The notes beneath the pieces are model-generated. The model had not been told where the DNA came from, ran no database searches, and saw only the letters and a program-made list of their open reading frames with translations. Positions 27,007 through 36,432 of a DNA stretch of 64,000 nucleotides are shown piece after piece; position 1 is the stretch's first letter, and each line of letters begins with the position of its first letter. The DNA is taken from assembly GCA_030824805.1 (NCBI GenBank), contig JAPJRC010000003.1:32010-96009 (forward strand), given 5' to 3'. The translations under genes and the position numbers were made by a program. The stretch is from Micavibrio sp. (GTDB lineage Bacteria; Pseudomonadota; Alphaproteobacteria; Micavibrionales; Micavibrionaceae).

Positions 27007-28865
27007 TGCACGGCCCAGCACCAGACATATCGGCGTTGATCGACAAGATCCGTATCGTAAAGGACGAGACGGAGGCCGCACAGATTCTGGAATCATTCCG
27101 CCCTGAAAATATCCGCGGGCCTGTGCGTGTGGCTTTTGTGAACGCGCATGCCATGAATCTCTGTCATAAAGATTCCGCGTTTCTATCCCGCTTGCTGGAA
27201 TGCGATTATGTTTTCCGCGACGGCTCCGGCATGAAAATTTTGTACAAGATGCTGGGCCGCGACCCCGGCATCAATATGAACGGCACCGATTTCATTCCAA
27301 AGCTGTTCGATCTCTACACCGGAAAAACGGTTGCCTTGTTCGGCACGGATTCCCCGTATCTTGACCGTGCGGCGGAAAAAATCGCGGCGCGCGGTGTGAA
27401 GCCGGTTCTGACCATAAACGGGTTTCACGAGGCGGGTATTTATGTGCACAGGCTGAAAGAAAACCCTGTGCCTTTGACAATACTGGCAATGGGCATGCCG
27501 AAGCAGGAGCATGTCGCGACATTGATCGCCCGCGACGTTCCCACCGCCAATCTGATTGTTTGTGGCGGCGCCATACTCGATTTCATCGGCGAGAAGGTGA
27601 GCCGCGCACCGGAATTTTTCCGCAAGATCGGCATGGAATGGCTATATCGCCTGATGCAGGAACCCACGCGCCTGTTCAACCGTTACGTGATCGGCAACGC
27701 TGTGTTCCTCGCAAGGGCCTTTCATATAGCGCGTGCCCAGAAAGGTAAAACTATGTCTCTTAAAGCAGGCGTTGGAAAACCCCGCATCCTCCATGTCGTA
27801 AGGCAATACGCGCCAGCCATAGGCGGTCTGGAATCGTATGTGCAAAGCATGACGGCGCATCAGAAGGCGCTGGGATATGAATGTGAAGTCCTGACGCTGA
27901 ACACCGTGTTCCACGGTGATGGCAAGGAATTGCCTTCCGAAGAGATCATCGACGATATTAAAGTTCGCCGCATGGGATTTTTCGGCCGCCGCCGCTTCTT
28001 CATTCCAAAAATAAGCCCTTTCTACTTCAACCGTTTCGACATCGTCCATGTTCACAACACGGACATGTTTTACGATTATGTCGGGTTGATTGCGATGATG
28101 ACGCGCACACCGTGCTTTGCCACGACACATGGCGGTTTCTTTCACACCAAAGATTTCTCCCTCATCAAAACAATATATTTCAACACAATCACCAGATTTA
28201 CCTCGCTGGCCTATAAGGCGATCTTTGCGATCAGCCAGAACGATTACGACACGTTTAAAGGCCTGAACAGCAATGTGGTGCTCTATCCCAATGCTATCGA
28301 ACCTCTGGGGCAGGAGATCAGCAATGGGCAGGATTTCATTTATATAGGCCGTCTGGCGGAGCATAAGCGCGTGGACCGCGTGATAGAGGTTTTTGGCAAG
28401 CTTAAGAAAAACCACAACGTTCCCGGCAGGCTGCATATCGTTGGCCCCGAATGGGATGTGACCGTAGAGTCCTTGCGCACCCGCGCTACCGAATGCGGCG
28501 TTCTGGATGATGTTGTATTTATGGGCGCCGCGACGCGTCCGCAAATGCAGGCGGTCGCACGGGAATGCGGTTATTTCCTGTCCGCTTCAACCTTTGAAGG
28601 TTTTGGCATGTCGATGCTCGAAGCCATGTCGGTCGGCATGGTCCCCTTTGTCGAGGCCAATGAATCTTTCCGCGAACTGGTCGCGCGTTCCGGGGTAGGC
28701 CTGTGCGGCAATTACGCCGACAGCGATGCCATGGCCGCGTCCATAGCGGCGGCGTTACCGGCAAAGACGGAAGACAGAACCAAGGCATCGGCTTTTGCCG
28801 CGCGTTTCTCGTGGGATGAACTTGTGCGCAAAACCTCTCTCGTGTATGAACAGGCTCTTGCATGA
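27006..28865 (+). CDS. GT26 (WecG/TagA-like) - GT4 glycosyltransferase, fused in one frame
   Basis: An open frame of 619 residues holds two glycosyltransferases. Residues 1-249 are a WecG/TagA/CpsF (GT26) domain, with YVFRDGSGMKILYK, NGTDFIPKLFDL and LAMGMPKQEH. Residues 250-619 are a GT-B fold GT4 enzyme, with the EX7E pair E531/E539 in FEGFGMSMLEAM. An ATG at 27753 (residue 250) has AAAGG upstream and could start the second domain alone. One extra A in the AAA run at 27741-27743 would end the first protein at TAA five bases before that ATG, so the fusion may be a sequencing artefact. Start by TAATG overlap with the upstream gene. Both domains probably extend the lipid-linked repeat unit. 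Confidence 0.85.
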   Translation: MHGPAPDISALIDKIRIVKDETEAAQILESFRPENIRGPVRVAFVNAHAMNLCHKDSAFLSRLLECDYVFRDGSGMKILYKMLGRDPGINMNGTDFIPKLFDLYTGKTVALFGTDSPYLDRAAEKIAARGVKPVLTINGFHEAGIYVHRLKENPVPLTILAMGMPKQEHVATLIARDVPTANLIVCGGAILDFIGEKVSRAPEFFRKIGMEWLYRLMQEPTRLFNRYVIGNAVFLARAFHIARAQKGKTMSLKAGVGKPRILHVVRQYAPAIGGLESYVQSMTAHQKALGYECEVLTLNTVFHGDGKELPSEEIIDDIKVRRMGFFGRRRFFIPKISPFYFNRFDIVHVHNTDMFYDYVGLIAMMTRTPCFATTHGGFFHTKDFSLIKTIYFNTITRFTSLAYKAIFAISQNDYDTFKGLNSNVVLYPNAIEPLGQEISNGQDFIYIGRLAEHKRVDRVIEVFGKLKKNHNVPGRLHIVGPEWDVTVESLRTRATECGVLDDVVFMGAATRPQMQAVARECGYFLSASTFEGFGMSMLEAMSVGMVPFVEANESFRELVARSGVGLCGNYADSDAMAASIAAALPAKTEDRTKASAFAARFSWDELVRKTSLVYEQALA

Positions 28866-30115
28866 AATTAAGAATTCCAAATCCCTATGCCCTGTTTGGT
28901 TTCGGCGGCTTGCTGCTGATCGCCGCGTGTTTTTATAACGCCGGCCTCGCATTCCTTAACGCACACATTATTATGGTCGGAACACTGCATGTGGCCTTGA
29001 CCGAAGCGGTCATCCTCGCGATTGCCGTTGTCTATATCGCCTCCAAAATCCGCGTTTTCCCGAACATCATGCCACCGGTCATTTTCATGGTGTTCATGGG
29101 GATGATGTTTTTGTTCGTGTCTTTCCTGAACGAACATTTCTACCCCAAAGCCCTGCGCGATATGATCCTGATCGCGGTGTTTTTCATGGTGGGCGGGACC
29201 GTTACGGAGCAAAATCTTTTCCGGACCTTCCGTTTCATGGCGATTGCAATTTTTATTGTCATGATCGTAGAAGCATATTTTACAAACATATATTCCTTAA
29301 TTTTTCAGCCTGCCGATTACTATGCAAACACGCGCGGCATTCAAAAGTTGGATAATGATGAAACAGGTTTGTTTCGGAATTCCCTAGGTTACTCTGGGAG
29401 ATTTTCTTTCGGTATTTTTGATACGCATCGCCTGTCTTCCCTATTCCTAGAGCAGGTGTCGTTGGCAAACTTTGCTATGATTATTACGATATTTGCCAGT
29501 AGCTTCTGGAGCAGCATAGGGCGTTGGGACCGTTGTTTATATATCGGAACGGTTATATTTATTCTCTTAACGAACAATAGTAGGACGGCTACCATTTTGT
29601 GCTCGGCTTTTTTTGTCGGCCATTTTATATTCCCTTATCTTCCACGTTATATTCATATGTTTTACATGCCTTTCATCCTAATTGGCGCCGCCATTTTCTT
29701 TTATGATCCTGAAATGGGACTGCGACTAGAAAGGGATGATCTGTCAGGCAGGGTTGGTCATACGATCGCAAATCTTGTCAATATGGATATGTCTTATTTT
29801 ACCGGAGGAACCCTTCCGGAGATATACAGGATGTTTGATAGCGGTTTTGTTTATTTAATACTTACCCAGACAGTTTTTGGCTTAATTGCATTCTGGTTGT
29901 TTACATCCCTTGTGGTACAGTCTCGCAATGCTGGCAATAAACGGTTTAACAATGCTATGGCGATATATATATTTATGAATCTTTTAACAAGCGGTGCCAT
30001 TTTCTCGATAAAAGTAAGCGCGCCTTTGTTTCTTATTGCAGGATATCTATCTTTCAAGACCTCTTATGAAGCCAGTGCAATAAAGCAAAGGCCCGAAAAT
30101 GGTAATGCTGCCTAA
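28862..30115 (+). CDS. Wzy/O-antigen-polymerase-like membrane protein
   Basis: A 417-residue integral membrane protein with about ten hydrophobic helices. It has a longer extracytoplasmic stretch around residues 145-205 and another around 275-305 that contains RLERDDLSGRVGH. This plan, and its place among glycosyltransferases, fits a polysaccharide polymerase or ligase of the Wzy/WaaL group; sequence alone cannot separate these. It overlaps the previous gene as ATGA and the next by 17 bases. From about 29,270 to the end, the DNA is visibly more AT-rich than its neighbours. Confidence 0.75.
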   Translation: MKLRIPNPYALFGFGGLLLIAACFYNAGLAFLNAHIIMVGTLHVALTEAVILAIAVVYIASKIRVFPNIMPPVIFMVFMGMMFLFVSFLNEHFYPKALRDMILIAVFFMVGGTVTEQNLFRTFRFMAIAIFIVMIVEAYFTNIYSLIFQPADYYANTRGIQKLDNDETGLFRNSLGYSGRFSFGIFDTHRLSSLFLEQVSLANFAMIITIFASSFWSSIGRWDRCLYIGTVIFILLTNNSRTATILCSAFFVGHFIFPYLPRYIHMFYMPFILIGAAIFFYDPEMGLRLERDDLSGRVGHTIANLVNMDMSYFTGGTLPEIYRMFDSGFVYLILTQTVFGLIAFWLFTSLVVQSRNAGNKRFNNAMAIYIFMNLLTSGAIFSIKVSAPLFLIAGYLSFKTSYEASAIKQRPENGNAA

Positions 30116-31181
30116 CAATTTGTCTCAACCAAAAATACAGTATCTACAAACTCATCCGCACTATATGCGTCCTTTGGATGGTATACGCGGCACCGCATGC
30201 TTATTTGTCGTATTTTATCATATCTCGTCACTTCTAAAAATTCCTGGGCATCAGATTTCGGCTTCACTTGGTACTTTGGGCGTGGTGATATTCTTTGTGC
30301 TCAGCGGCTTTTTGATGAGCGTTCTGTACAGTCACAAGGCTTTCGGCTTTAACGGCGCCGCGAAATATTCCATAGCCCGTTTCACCCGTATCGCCCCGGC
30401 ATACTGGATCGCAGTCCTGTTCGCGTGGGTGCTTTATATGATGATCCCGGATTTCCATTACCAGATGACGTCGTGGAACCTGACGCGCTCTGTTTTCTTT
30501 GTCGGCAATCAGGGCGTCTTCTGGAGCATTCCTCCGGAAGTGCAATTCTATGGTTTTTTCCTGCTGCTCTGGTGGGCCTGTGCCGCATGGCGCGAAGGCA
30601 GGAAAATCTGGCTGGGCATCATGATCGCCTTGTGCGCTGTGTTCGTTGCCACGCGGGCAGAGTGGGGCGGGCTTATGCTGCCTTCCAAACTGCATATATT
30701 TCTGTGCGGCTTCGGTGCAGCGTTTCTGCCAAGACTGTCATGGGTGCGCAAATACATTCATATTGTTCCGGTTCAATTAAGTCTGACATTGGCGTTATTT
30801 ATCTATAGCATGTGCTTCATAAAATATTCCGATATGTACGATGACCTTGTCCTGCCCATATTGGTGGGGTTGTGGGTTTTAAGCATGAGCGCATCCACGC
30901 GCTTTACCACGCCGTTCGAAACAAACACAATGGCATTGATGGGGGCTGCAAGCTTTTCCATCTATCTGTTCCACGACTCCATACTTCTGGCGATGAAGGA
31001 CCTGGGATGGCTGATGCCGGGTTCAACGTTGTTCAGTGCCGCGATATTGAGCCTTATCTCTCTGGCCATACCGGTGGCATTCCATTTCGCGGTGGAGAAG
31101 GGGCTCAACATGTGGTCGAAAGCAAAAATGCTTTCGTATCTTGCGGCTTTACAGGAAAAATATCCGCGCCTTAAACGTTAA
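30099..31181 (+). CDS. Acyltransferase family 3 membrane protein (OafA/ExoZ-like)
   Basis: A 360-residue membrane acyltransferase with about ten helices. The N-terminal signature is MRPLDGIRGTACLFVVFYH, with the conserved Arg and His of the AT3 family, then FFVLSGFLMS. Such enzymes transfer acetyl or other acyl groups to surface polysaccharides. Here the substrate is presumably the repeat unit built by the upstream genes. Start ATG at 30099 has AAAGG 8 bases before it. The first 150 bases share the AT-rich composition of the end of the polymerase gene; the rest matches the window. It ends with a 4-base convergent overlap with the GumK-like gene. Confidence 0.9.
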   Translation: MVMLPNNLSQPKIQYLQTHPHYMRPLDGIRGTACLFVVFYHISSLLKIPGHQISASLGTLGVVIFFVLSGFLMSVLYSHKAFGFNGAAKYSIARFTRIAPAYWIAVLFAWVLYMMIPDFHYQMTSWNLTRSVFFVGNQGVFWSIPPEVQFYGFFLLLWWACAAWREGRKIWLGIMIALCAVFVATRAEWGGLMLPSKLHIFLCGFGAAFLPRLSWVRKYIHIVPVQLSLTLALFIYSMCFIKYSDMYDDLVLPILVGLWVLSMSASTRFTTPFETNTMALMGAASFSIYLFHDSILLAMKDLGWLMPGSTLFSAAILSLISLAIPVAFHFAVEKGLNMWSKAKMLSYLAALQEKYPRLKR

Positions 31182-32296
31182 GCCGCGCGCTTGTTATAGC
31201 CTTCTTCGGCCAGCGCCAGCATACGGTCAATGACATCTTCCCAGCTAGGAACGACACTCGGATCTATGCTCTGACGGTCATAGGCAATGGCGCGCGTGAA
31301 CGCATCGACCACGCTTTGTTCGTCGTCACTGCTGCTATACGTGATGATATGGGGTCTGCTGCCACCTGCAATGGCGGGCGCGACGATCGGCAGGCGGCAA
31401 TAGGTGTATTGCACGTTCTTGAGGCTGGATTGCCCCAGATACGCGGCTTTTTGCGTGTTGCGATAAGGGGACAGGCCTATATCGGCAAATTTGAGATACG
31501 GAATCAGGCTCAGAAACGGGACTTCGCCATGCTCGATCACGTTGGAAATGGGCTTTGAAACCTTCGCGCCTTTGCCAAACAAATGAAAATTCCAGTCCGG
31601 AAAATGTTCGGCCAGTATTTCAACGGCTTTTGCATCGAAAATCATATCGCCGACATTGATTGCATTCTTCGGGCGGTCGTAAGGATTCTTCATGTCCGCG
31701 TCGAACAGGGTTTTGTCGATGGCCTGCGGAATGTAATGTGTTTCCGTATCCTTCGGGAAATCACTCGCCATGGCGGCGGCGTTGAGCCTAATTGCGTGGA
31801 TGTATGGAAGCATGGTGGCTTCACTTTCCACAACGACAGGGTGGAATTTGACGACGCTGGGCCTGTCGCAGGAATTGAATATAAAACGCGCAGCCGGATT
31901 CATCTTGGCAAGCCTGGGCACCAGCATCTGCCCCGCGCCGTTCTCTACGATGTAAACGTCCGCGTCCTTTATGGCATCGAGCAAATCCGCCGGCATCATA
32001 TGCGCATAGAGAGAGAAAATCGGGCGGGTCAACTCGTCCAGGATTTTCTTGCCGAGATAGAGCGGATGAAAAGGCGGCATCCATGTGAATTTATGGACGC
32101 GCGGATACAGCTCCACCCATTGGTTGAATGGTTTTTTCAGCTGCTTGCCATTCTTCTTGAGAAGGGAAAGAAGGCTGGAGCCCACGGTAAGAAAACGCAC
32201 CTCATGCCCGCGTGATGCAAGTATTTCCGCCCAGAAATGGAACCCTGTTTTTCGATCAGACGCTCCGTCATGGCCGGATATCAGAATGACCTTCAT
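31178..32296 (-). CDS. GumK-like glycosyltransferase (GT70 type)
   Basis: A 372-residue GT-B glycosyltransferase. It resembles GumK, the xanthan glucuronosyltransferase, along its length. Shared features are the N-terminal SGHDGASDRKTGFHFW, DVYIVENGAGQ, PQAIDKTLFD, GDMIFDAKA and the nucleotide-sugar region YLGQSSLKNVQYTYCRLP. The product would add a sugar, possibly glucuronate, to the lipid-linked repeat. The donor is inferred only. Last gene of the minus-strand export operon, 9 bases after the co-polymerase gene. A general GT4-like enzyme is the alternative reading. Confidence 0.72.
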   Translation of the reverse strand: MKVILISGHDGASDRKTGFHFWAEILASRGHEVRFLTVGSSLLSLLKKNGKQLKKPFNQWVELYPRVHKFTWMPPFHPLYLGKKILDELTRPIFSLYAHMMPADLLDAIKDADVYIVENGAGQMLVPRLAKMNPAARFIFNSCDRPSVVKFHPVVVESEATMLPYIHAIRLNAAAMASDFPKDTETHYIPQAIDKTLFDADMKNPYDRPKNAINVGDMIFDAKAVEILAEHFPDWNFHLFGKGAKVSKPISNVIEHGEVPFLSLIPYLKFADIGLSPYRNTQKAAYLGQSSLKNVQYTYCRLPIVAPAIAGGSRPHIITYSSSDDEQSVVDAFTRAIAYDRQSIDPSVVPSWEDVIDRMLALAEEGYNKRAA

Positions 32297-32305
32297 CGAT
32301 AAATC

Positions 32306-34288
32306 CTATCGGCGCTTATTGATGATGACGTGCGGAATGTCGCGCGCATGCTGGCGCAATACTTCGGCCACAGACTTCAATGTCTTCTTGGCCGTCTTCT
32401 TCCACTGTATAACCAGAATAACAAGATCCGCTTTGCGTGCGATGACTTCGGCATCTGTGGATGTTCTGGCGCTCGCGCAGTCCAGAATGATGTAATCATA
32501 TTGTGTCTTGAGCGTTTCCAGCATCTGAGAGAACGCGTTGGACGACAATATATCGACGCGGTTACGGTCATGATCACCCGCGGGTATCACGGGAAGACCT
32601 GTTTCGTCGCGTTTTATCGCCTTTGTGAAATCGGTTGTGCCGTTGATCAACTCGGCAAAGCCCGGCGTCACATCGACGCCGCTCAGCGTGGAGAGCGAAG
32701 GCGTGTGTGTGTCCGCATCAATCAGCAGAACGCGGGATTTAATCGAGGAAAGGTAGCGCGCAAGGTTTAGGGCCGTGGTTGTTTTTCCTTCGCCGTTGGC
32801 GGCCGATGTTACCATCAAAACCTGCGGGCCGTTGCGGTTTGCAAGCTGGAGATAAATGCGTTTGATCTCTTCCAGATAATCGTTGCGGTTCTTTGCGGTA
32901 AGCGCGGACAAGGGATTCCGGATATTCGGCAGGCTTCCGAGGAGGCGCAGATTAAGAATGTTTTTGATGTCGGATTCTTTTTCTATGCCACGGTCAATGA
33001 TCTCGAGCAGCAATGTTGCCGTTATGCCGAAGAAGACAGAGAACGCGATCAAAACCATGAACATCAGCGGTTTGCCCGGACCATCGGGCAGGGCAGGCAC
33101 TTCCGCCTTGTTGATGATGCGGATATCGGAATGGTTGAGGTCCATCTTTGTCCGCAGTTCCTGGAATTTGTCCATGTAAGAGGCGAGAAGTTTGCGGTTG
33201 GCTTCCAAATCTCCCTGAAGGCTGCCCATGGTGATGGACTGATCCTGCATTTCGTCCGCCTTTTTATTCAGTTCGTCGATACGGGCGTTCAGCAGGGCTT
33301 CCTGTGTGGTAACGGAATCCAGTTCCGTTATGATCGTCTTGCGGATAGACGCGATTTCCGAGCCGATTTCAGCCTGCAACTGCGCGACGCGTTTTTCGGC
33401 GGCGCGGCGCTCAGGATGGTTCGGTCCGTATTGCGTGCTGAGGCCTTTCAGATCCTGACGGGCCATGCTCAATTGCGCTTTAAGTTGTTCGATAACGGCA
33501 GACTCGGAAAAATCGGCCAAGGCGCTGGTGTTTCCGTCCAAAGCATCGACTTTGGATTGCAACGTGATTTTTTTCGTTTCAATTGGCACGAGCTGCTGTG
33601 TCAGTTCGACGATCTGCTGGTAGATAATGTTTTCGGCATCAGGCCCCAGAGTGATTCCGGATTCACCGCGGAATTGCTGGATAGCCTGCCCCTTTTTCTT
33701 GCTGTCTTCCTTAAGCTTTGTAACCTGTTCGTTCAACCAGTTGTCGATGACGGCAATCTGTTCCCGCTTGGTATCCATGCGGTAATCGATGAAATTCTGA
33801 ATATGCGCATTGACCATAGCGGCAGATTCTTTTGGATCTTTGGCTTTGTAGCTTATGTTCAAAATGCGGGATTTTCCGGAGTTTTCGACCTGGAGCTTCC
33901 CATACGCACCCATGATCTGGCCTTGGGTGATTTTGCCTGTTTCGCTCTCTTTTTCTTTGCCGATATCTTTTAGCGTTTCTTCGATAAGACGCGGCGACTT
34001 CAGAATGCTGATCTGTGTTTCAAACGCGCTTTCGTCGATCTGGGCTTCACCCAGCGCGGCTTCAAAATCCGTCAGGCTGTAATCAGGTTCTTCCAGCATG
34101 ATGACGGCACTGGATCTGTAAAGATCCGGTTTGTTCAAAATATGCAGAACGCCGGGCACGAAGGCGAGGACAGCAAGCAACGCGATGAGCAATTTGCGGC
34201 GAAGCAGAATATCCAGGAAATCCTGTATATCGAACGAATAAGGGTCCTGTGCGCCGTTGGCCCTTCTGTCTGTTTTTCTGCGATCCAT
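32306..34288 (-). CDS. Polysaccharide co-polymerase with BY-kinase-like ATPase domain (GumC/ExoP/Wzc-like)
   Basis: A 660-residue inner-membrane protein. The N-terminal Wzz domain begins with a membrane helix near residues 30-50. A long coiled-coil periplasmic region (about 170-400) and the second helix with a proline-rich PCP motif (PALPDGPGKPLMF) follow. The cytoplasmic ATPase has Walker A NGEGKTTT with K502, Walker A' LLIDADTHTP and Walker B YIILDCA. The chain ends soon after HVIINKRR, and the tyrosine cluster found at the tail of Wzc-type kinases is absent. It should control polymer length and couple polymerisation to the Wza-like exporter upstream. GAGGAA precedes the ATG. Confidence 0.92.
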   Translation of the reverse strand: MDRRKTDRRANGAQDPYSFDIQDFLDILLRRKLLIALLAVLAFVPGVLHILNKPDLYRSSAVIMLEEPDYSLTDFEAALGEAQIDESAFETQISILKSPRLIEETLKDIGKEKESETGKITQGQIMGAYGKLQVENSGKSRILNISYKAKDPKESAAMVNAHIQNFIDYRMDTKREQIAVIDNWLNEQVTKLKEDSKKKGQAIQQFRGESGITLGPDAENIIYQQIVELTQQLVPIETKKITLQSKVDALDGNTSALADFSESAVIEQLKAQLSMARQDLKGLSTQYGPNHPERRAAEKRVAQLQAEIGSEIASIRKTIITELDSVTTQEALLNARIDELNKKADEMQDQSITMGSLQGDLEANRKLLASYMDKFQELRTKMDLNHSDIRIINKAEVPALPDGPGKPLMFMVLIAFSVFFGITATLLLEIIDRGIEKESDIKNILNLRLLGSLPNIRNPLSALTAKNRNDYLEEIKRIYLQLANRNGPQVLMVTSAANGEGKTTTALNLARYLSSIKSRVLLIDADTHTPSLSTLSGVDVTPGFAELINGTTDFTKAIKRDETGLPVIPAGDHDRNRVDILSSNAFSQMLETLKTQYDYIILDCASARTSTDAEVIARKADLVILVIQWKKTAKKTLKSVAEVLRQHARDIPHVIINKRR

Positions 34289-34318
34289 AATATATTCCTC
34301 GGCTATGCGTAAAAGTGT

Positions 34319-34897
34319 TTAGAACCAGCGGCGTTTGACGACAATAGTGTCGCCCGGCTTGATCATTGTTGTCTGGTCAATAGGAAATGTTTTCAGGGCA
34401 CCTTTGACGTGACGGGTCAGTTCGGCCGTGTTTTCATCCGCGCGGTAGGTGTAACCGCCGGCCGATGCGATAGCCTGCAACGCTGTCATGTTGGGGGCGT
34501 ATTGGAACGTGCCGGGTTGTTGCACTTCGCCAAGCACATAGACGGGGCGATAATTCAGAACCTCGATGCTCACGCGCGGATCAACGATATAATCGGGATC
34601 GAGTTTCGTTGTAATCGCTTGCTCCAGTTCTGCAGTTGTGAAGCCGGCAGCGGGCACATCATTGATGAGCGGGAAGGAGACCATGCCGCGGGAATCCACC
34701 TTGAATTCACCGGTAAGGCTTTCCTGTCCGAAAACGGTGATGCGCAACTGGTCGCCCGTGCCGAGCACATAGGCCTGCTGTGTGTCAGGAATTTCAACCG
34801 TGCGCGTGCCGCCTGTCGTGCATCCCGCAAGCATGACGATTGTAGCCGCGATAATGACGGCTTTGCTGGTAATAAACTTGATCATATTCATTTTCAT
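34319..34897 (-). CDS. Polysaccharide export lipoprotein (Wza/GumB family)
   Basis: A 192-residue outer-membrane export protein. The lipobox MLAGC places the lipidated cysteine at C26. The Poly_export domain starts at YVLGTGDQLRITVFGQ and is followed by one SLBB-like domain around VYVLGEVQQPGTF. This is the short GumB-like form, not full-length Wza. ATG at 34897 is chosen because it starts directly before the signal peptide; the frame stays open upstream into the previous gene. It lies 13 bases after the barrel gene and 30 before the co-polymerase. Confidence 0.92.
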   Translation of the reverse strand: MKMNMIKFITSKAVIIAATIVMLAGCTTGGTRTVEIPDTQQAYVLGTGDQLRITVFGQESLTGEFKVDSRGMVSFPLINDVPAAGFTTAELEQAITTKLDPDYIVDPRVSIEVLNYRPVYVLGEVQQPGTFQYAPNMTALQAIASAGGYTYRADENTAELTRHVKGALKTFPIDQTTMIKPGDTIVVKRRWF

Positions 34898-34910
34898 TTT
34901 TGCACCATGT

Positions 34911-36239
34911 CTAGAATTGCAACTTGAGCGATAGGCCGTAAACATTGGCTTTATAGCCAATCAAATCAGGTGCTGCTTCTTTAATGTCCTGATTTGTATA
35001 TTGGTATGAACCGGTTAGCCAGAGATTTTGGTTCATTTTATAGGTGAATCGCATCGCGGCGTCGGTGGTCAGCGTCTGGCCTGCATCTTCACCTTCATAT
35101 GAGCGGTCCGATACAGCCACAGAGGGTTGTATCAGGAAGTTCGGGTAAAGCTCGTAGTCCATATTCAGGCGCAGAGTGCTGGTCACACTGCCCGTTACAC
35201 CTTCGCGTGTGGATTCATCGACCGTGCGGTCCCCGGTCAGAAGGAAAGAGGCAAGGGTCGAAGGTTCCCATTTGAGGCTCACGCTGTACGCAAAGTCGTC
35301 GATACCTTCGAGTGTAGGATCGTCCGGATCACGCCGCAGGCGGCCAATGGTAAAAGATCCGCTGGTGATATCAGAGAAGTTTACGACAGTACCGACGCCG
35401 GCCTCATATTCCATGGCAGAGCGTTGGAAGCCTTCGCTGTCGAATTTCCGCATGTAGTCGATTTTTTTCACGCTGCTGTAAACGAAGGGCGCGAAGATGG
35501 CATCCGTGTTCATGCCTATGCTGCCGTACACGTCAAATTCCTGCCTGTCGCGGTCGCCATTATCCTGTATGCCGTCCGTGCCTGTCGTATCATCATATAT
35601 ATAACGGCGGAATGTCGTCACGAATTTGGTCGCGACGACCTGGCTCTGGTGCGCAATGCCGGATACTGCTTCCCATAGCTGGAAAAAACTGGGTTCGGTC
35701 GCGCGGCGCTCATCCGGTCCGCCGCGGCGTATATGGTCACGCGTATAATTGAGTTTGAACGGTATCGCTGTCTGGCCCGTGAGATCGAAGCGTCCGTTAA
35801 CACCGGCGCCGTAGTCGTCGTAATTTTCACTCGTGAACCTGCGGTAGATGCCGCGCTCTAAAAATACATTCGCACCGATTGCGTGGCGGACAAAGTCCGA
35901 GCGTACGCCCAAAGTCGGGCTCACAGAATATATGAGATCGTGCTGGGCGTTCAGCTCAGTGGCGTAGACATTGTCGTTGTACTGCAAGCTGTTGGTGAGC
36001 GCAGTCGAAAATATGAAATCGCCAACGCGGATGCCCTGCGGGTCGTAGGCCGGGTTCTGTCGGGTGGATAGGGAGAGTTGTTTGCGGCCGGGATCTTCGA
36101 CACGGCCCAGCGCTGTGCCGGCGCCCATACCGGTAACCGCGGTTGTCAGCAATAGCGCAGACAAGCAAAACCGTCCCGAAAAGCCTATGTTTTTCAGGCG
36201 ATTGTCATTGGACGTCCGTTGCGAAACCTGTACGGGCAT
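34911..36239 (-). CDS. Outer-membrane beta-barrel protein (BBP2 family)
   Basis: A 442-residue secreted protein with a signal peptide (hydrophobic stretch about 23-45). A beta-barrel of the putative porin BBP2 type follows. Diagnostic are the early GDFIFSTALTNSLQYNDNVYAT, the long run of alternating strands, and a terminal phenylalanine (LKLQF). Proteins of this family are often encoded beside exopolysaccharide export genes. It opens the minus-strand operon of exporter, co-polymerase and GumK-like transferase. It may help polymer cross the outer membrane, but that is inference. Confidence 0.85.
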   Translation of the reverse strand: MPVQVSQRTSNDNRLKNIGFSGRFCLSALLLTTAVTGMGAGTALGRVEDPGRKQLSLSTRQNPAYDPQGIRVGDFIFSTALTNSLQYNDNVYATELNAQHDLIYSVSPTLGVRSDFVRHAIGANVFLERGIYRRFTSENYDDYGAGVNGRFDLTGQTAIPFKLNYTRDHIRRGGPDERRATEPSFFQLWEAVSGIAHQSQVVATKFVTTFRRYIYDDTTGTDGIQDNGDRDRQEFDVYGSIGMNTDAIFAPFVYSSVKKIDYMRKFDSEGFQRSAMEYEAGVGTVVNFSDITSGSFTIGRLRRDPDDPTLEGIDDFAYSVSLKWEPSTLASFLLTGDRTVDESTREGVTGSVTSTLRLNMDYELYPNFLIQPSVAVSDRSYEGEDAGQTLTTDAAMRFTYKMNQNLWLTGSYQYTNQDIKEAAPDLIGYKANVYGLSLKLQF

Positions 36240-36384
36240 GGATGGCCTGTATCACTCCCAATTATGTCATTCAACGGTATTTTTCGCTGCAGTGCACACA
36301 TTAGAGCATTTCACTGGCCGGGCAACCTTTTTTTGAGGGGCATCAGGGAGTTAGACACAGTATAAGAACCTTCTGATATGCAAA

Positions 36385-36410
36385 CAGCCCGCTCTAAAAA
36401 GAGCGGGCTG
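36385..36410. terminator. Perfect 10-bp hairpin, probable terminator after the TPR-like gene
   Basis: CAGCCCGCTC (36385-36394) and GAGCGGGCTG (36401-36410) pair perfectly around a 6-base loop TAAAAA. It lies 23 bases after the stop of the minus-strand gene at 36433. The following T run is short (TTTG on the minus strand). It separates that gene from the barrel operon. Confidence 0.75.
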
Positions 36411-36432
36411 CCTGATAAATGCTAGAGGAGCC

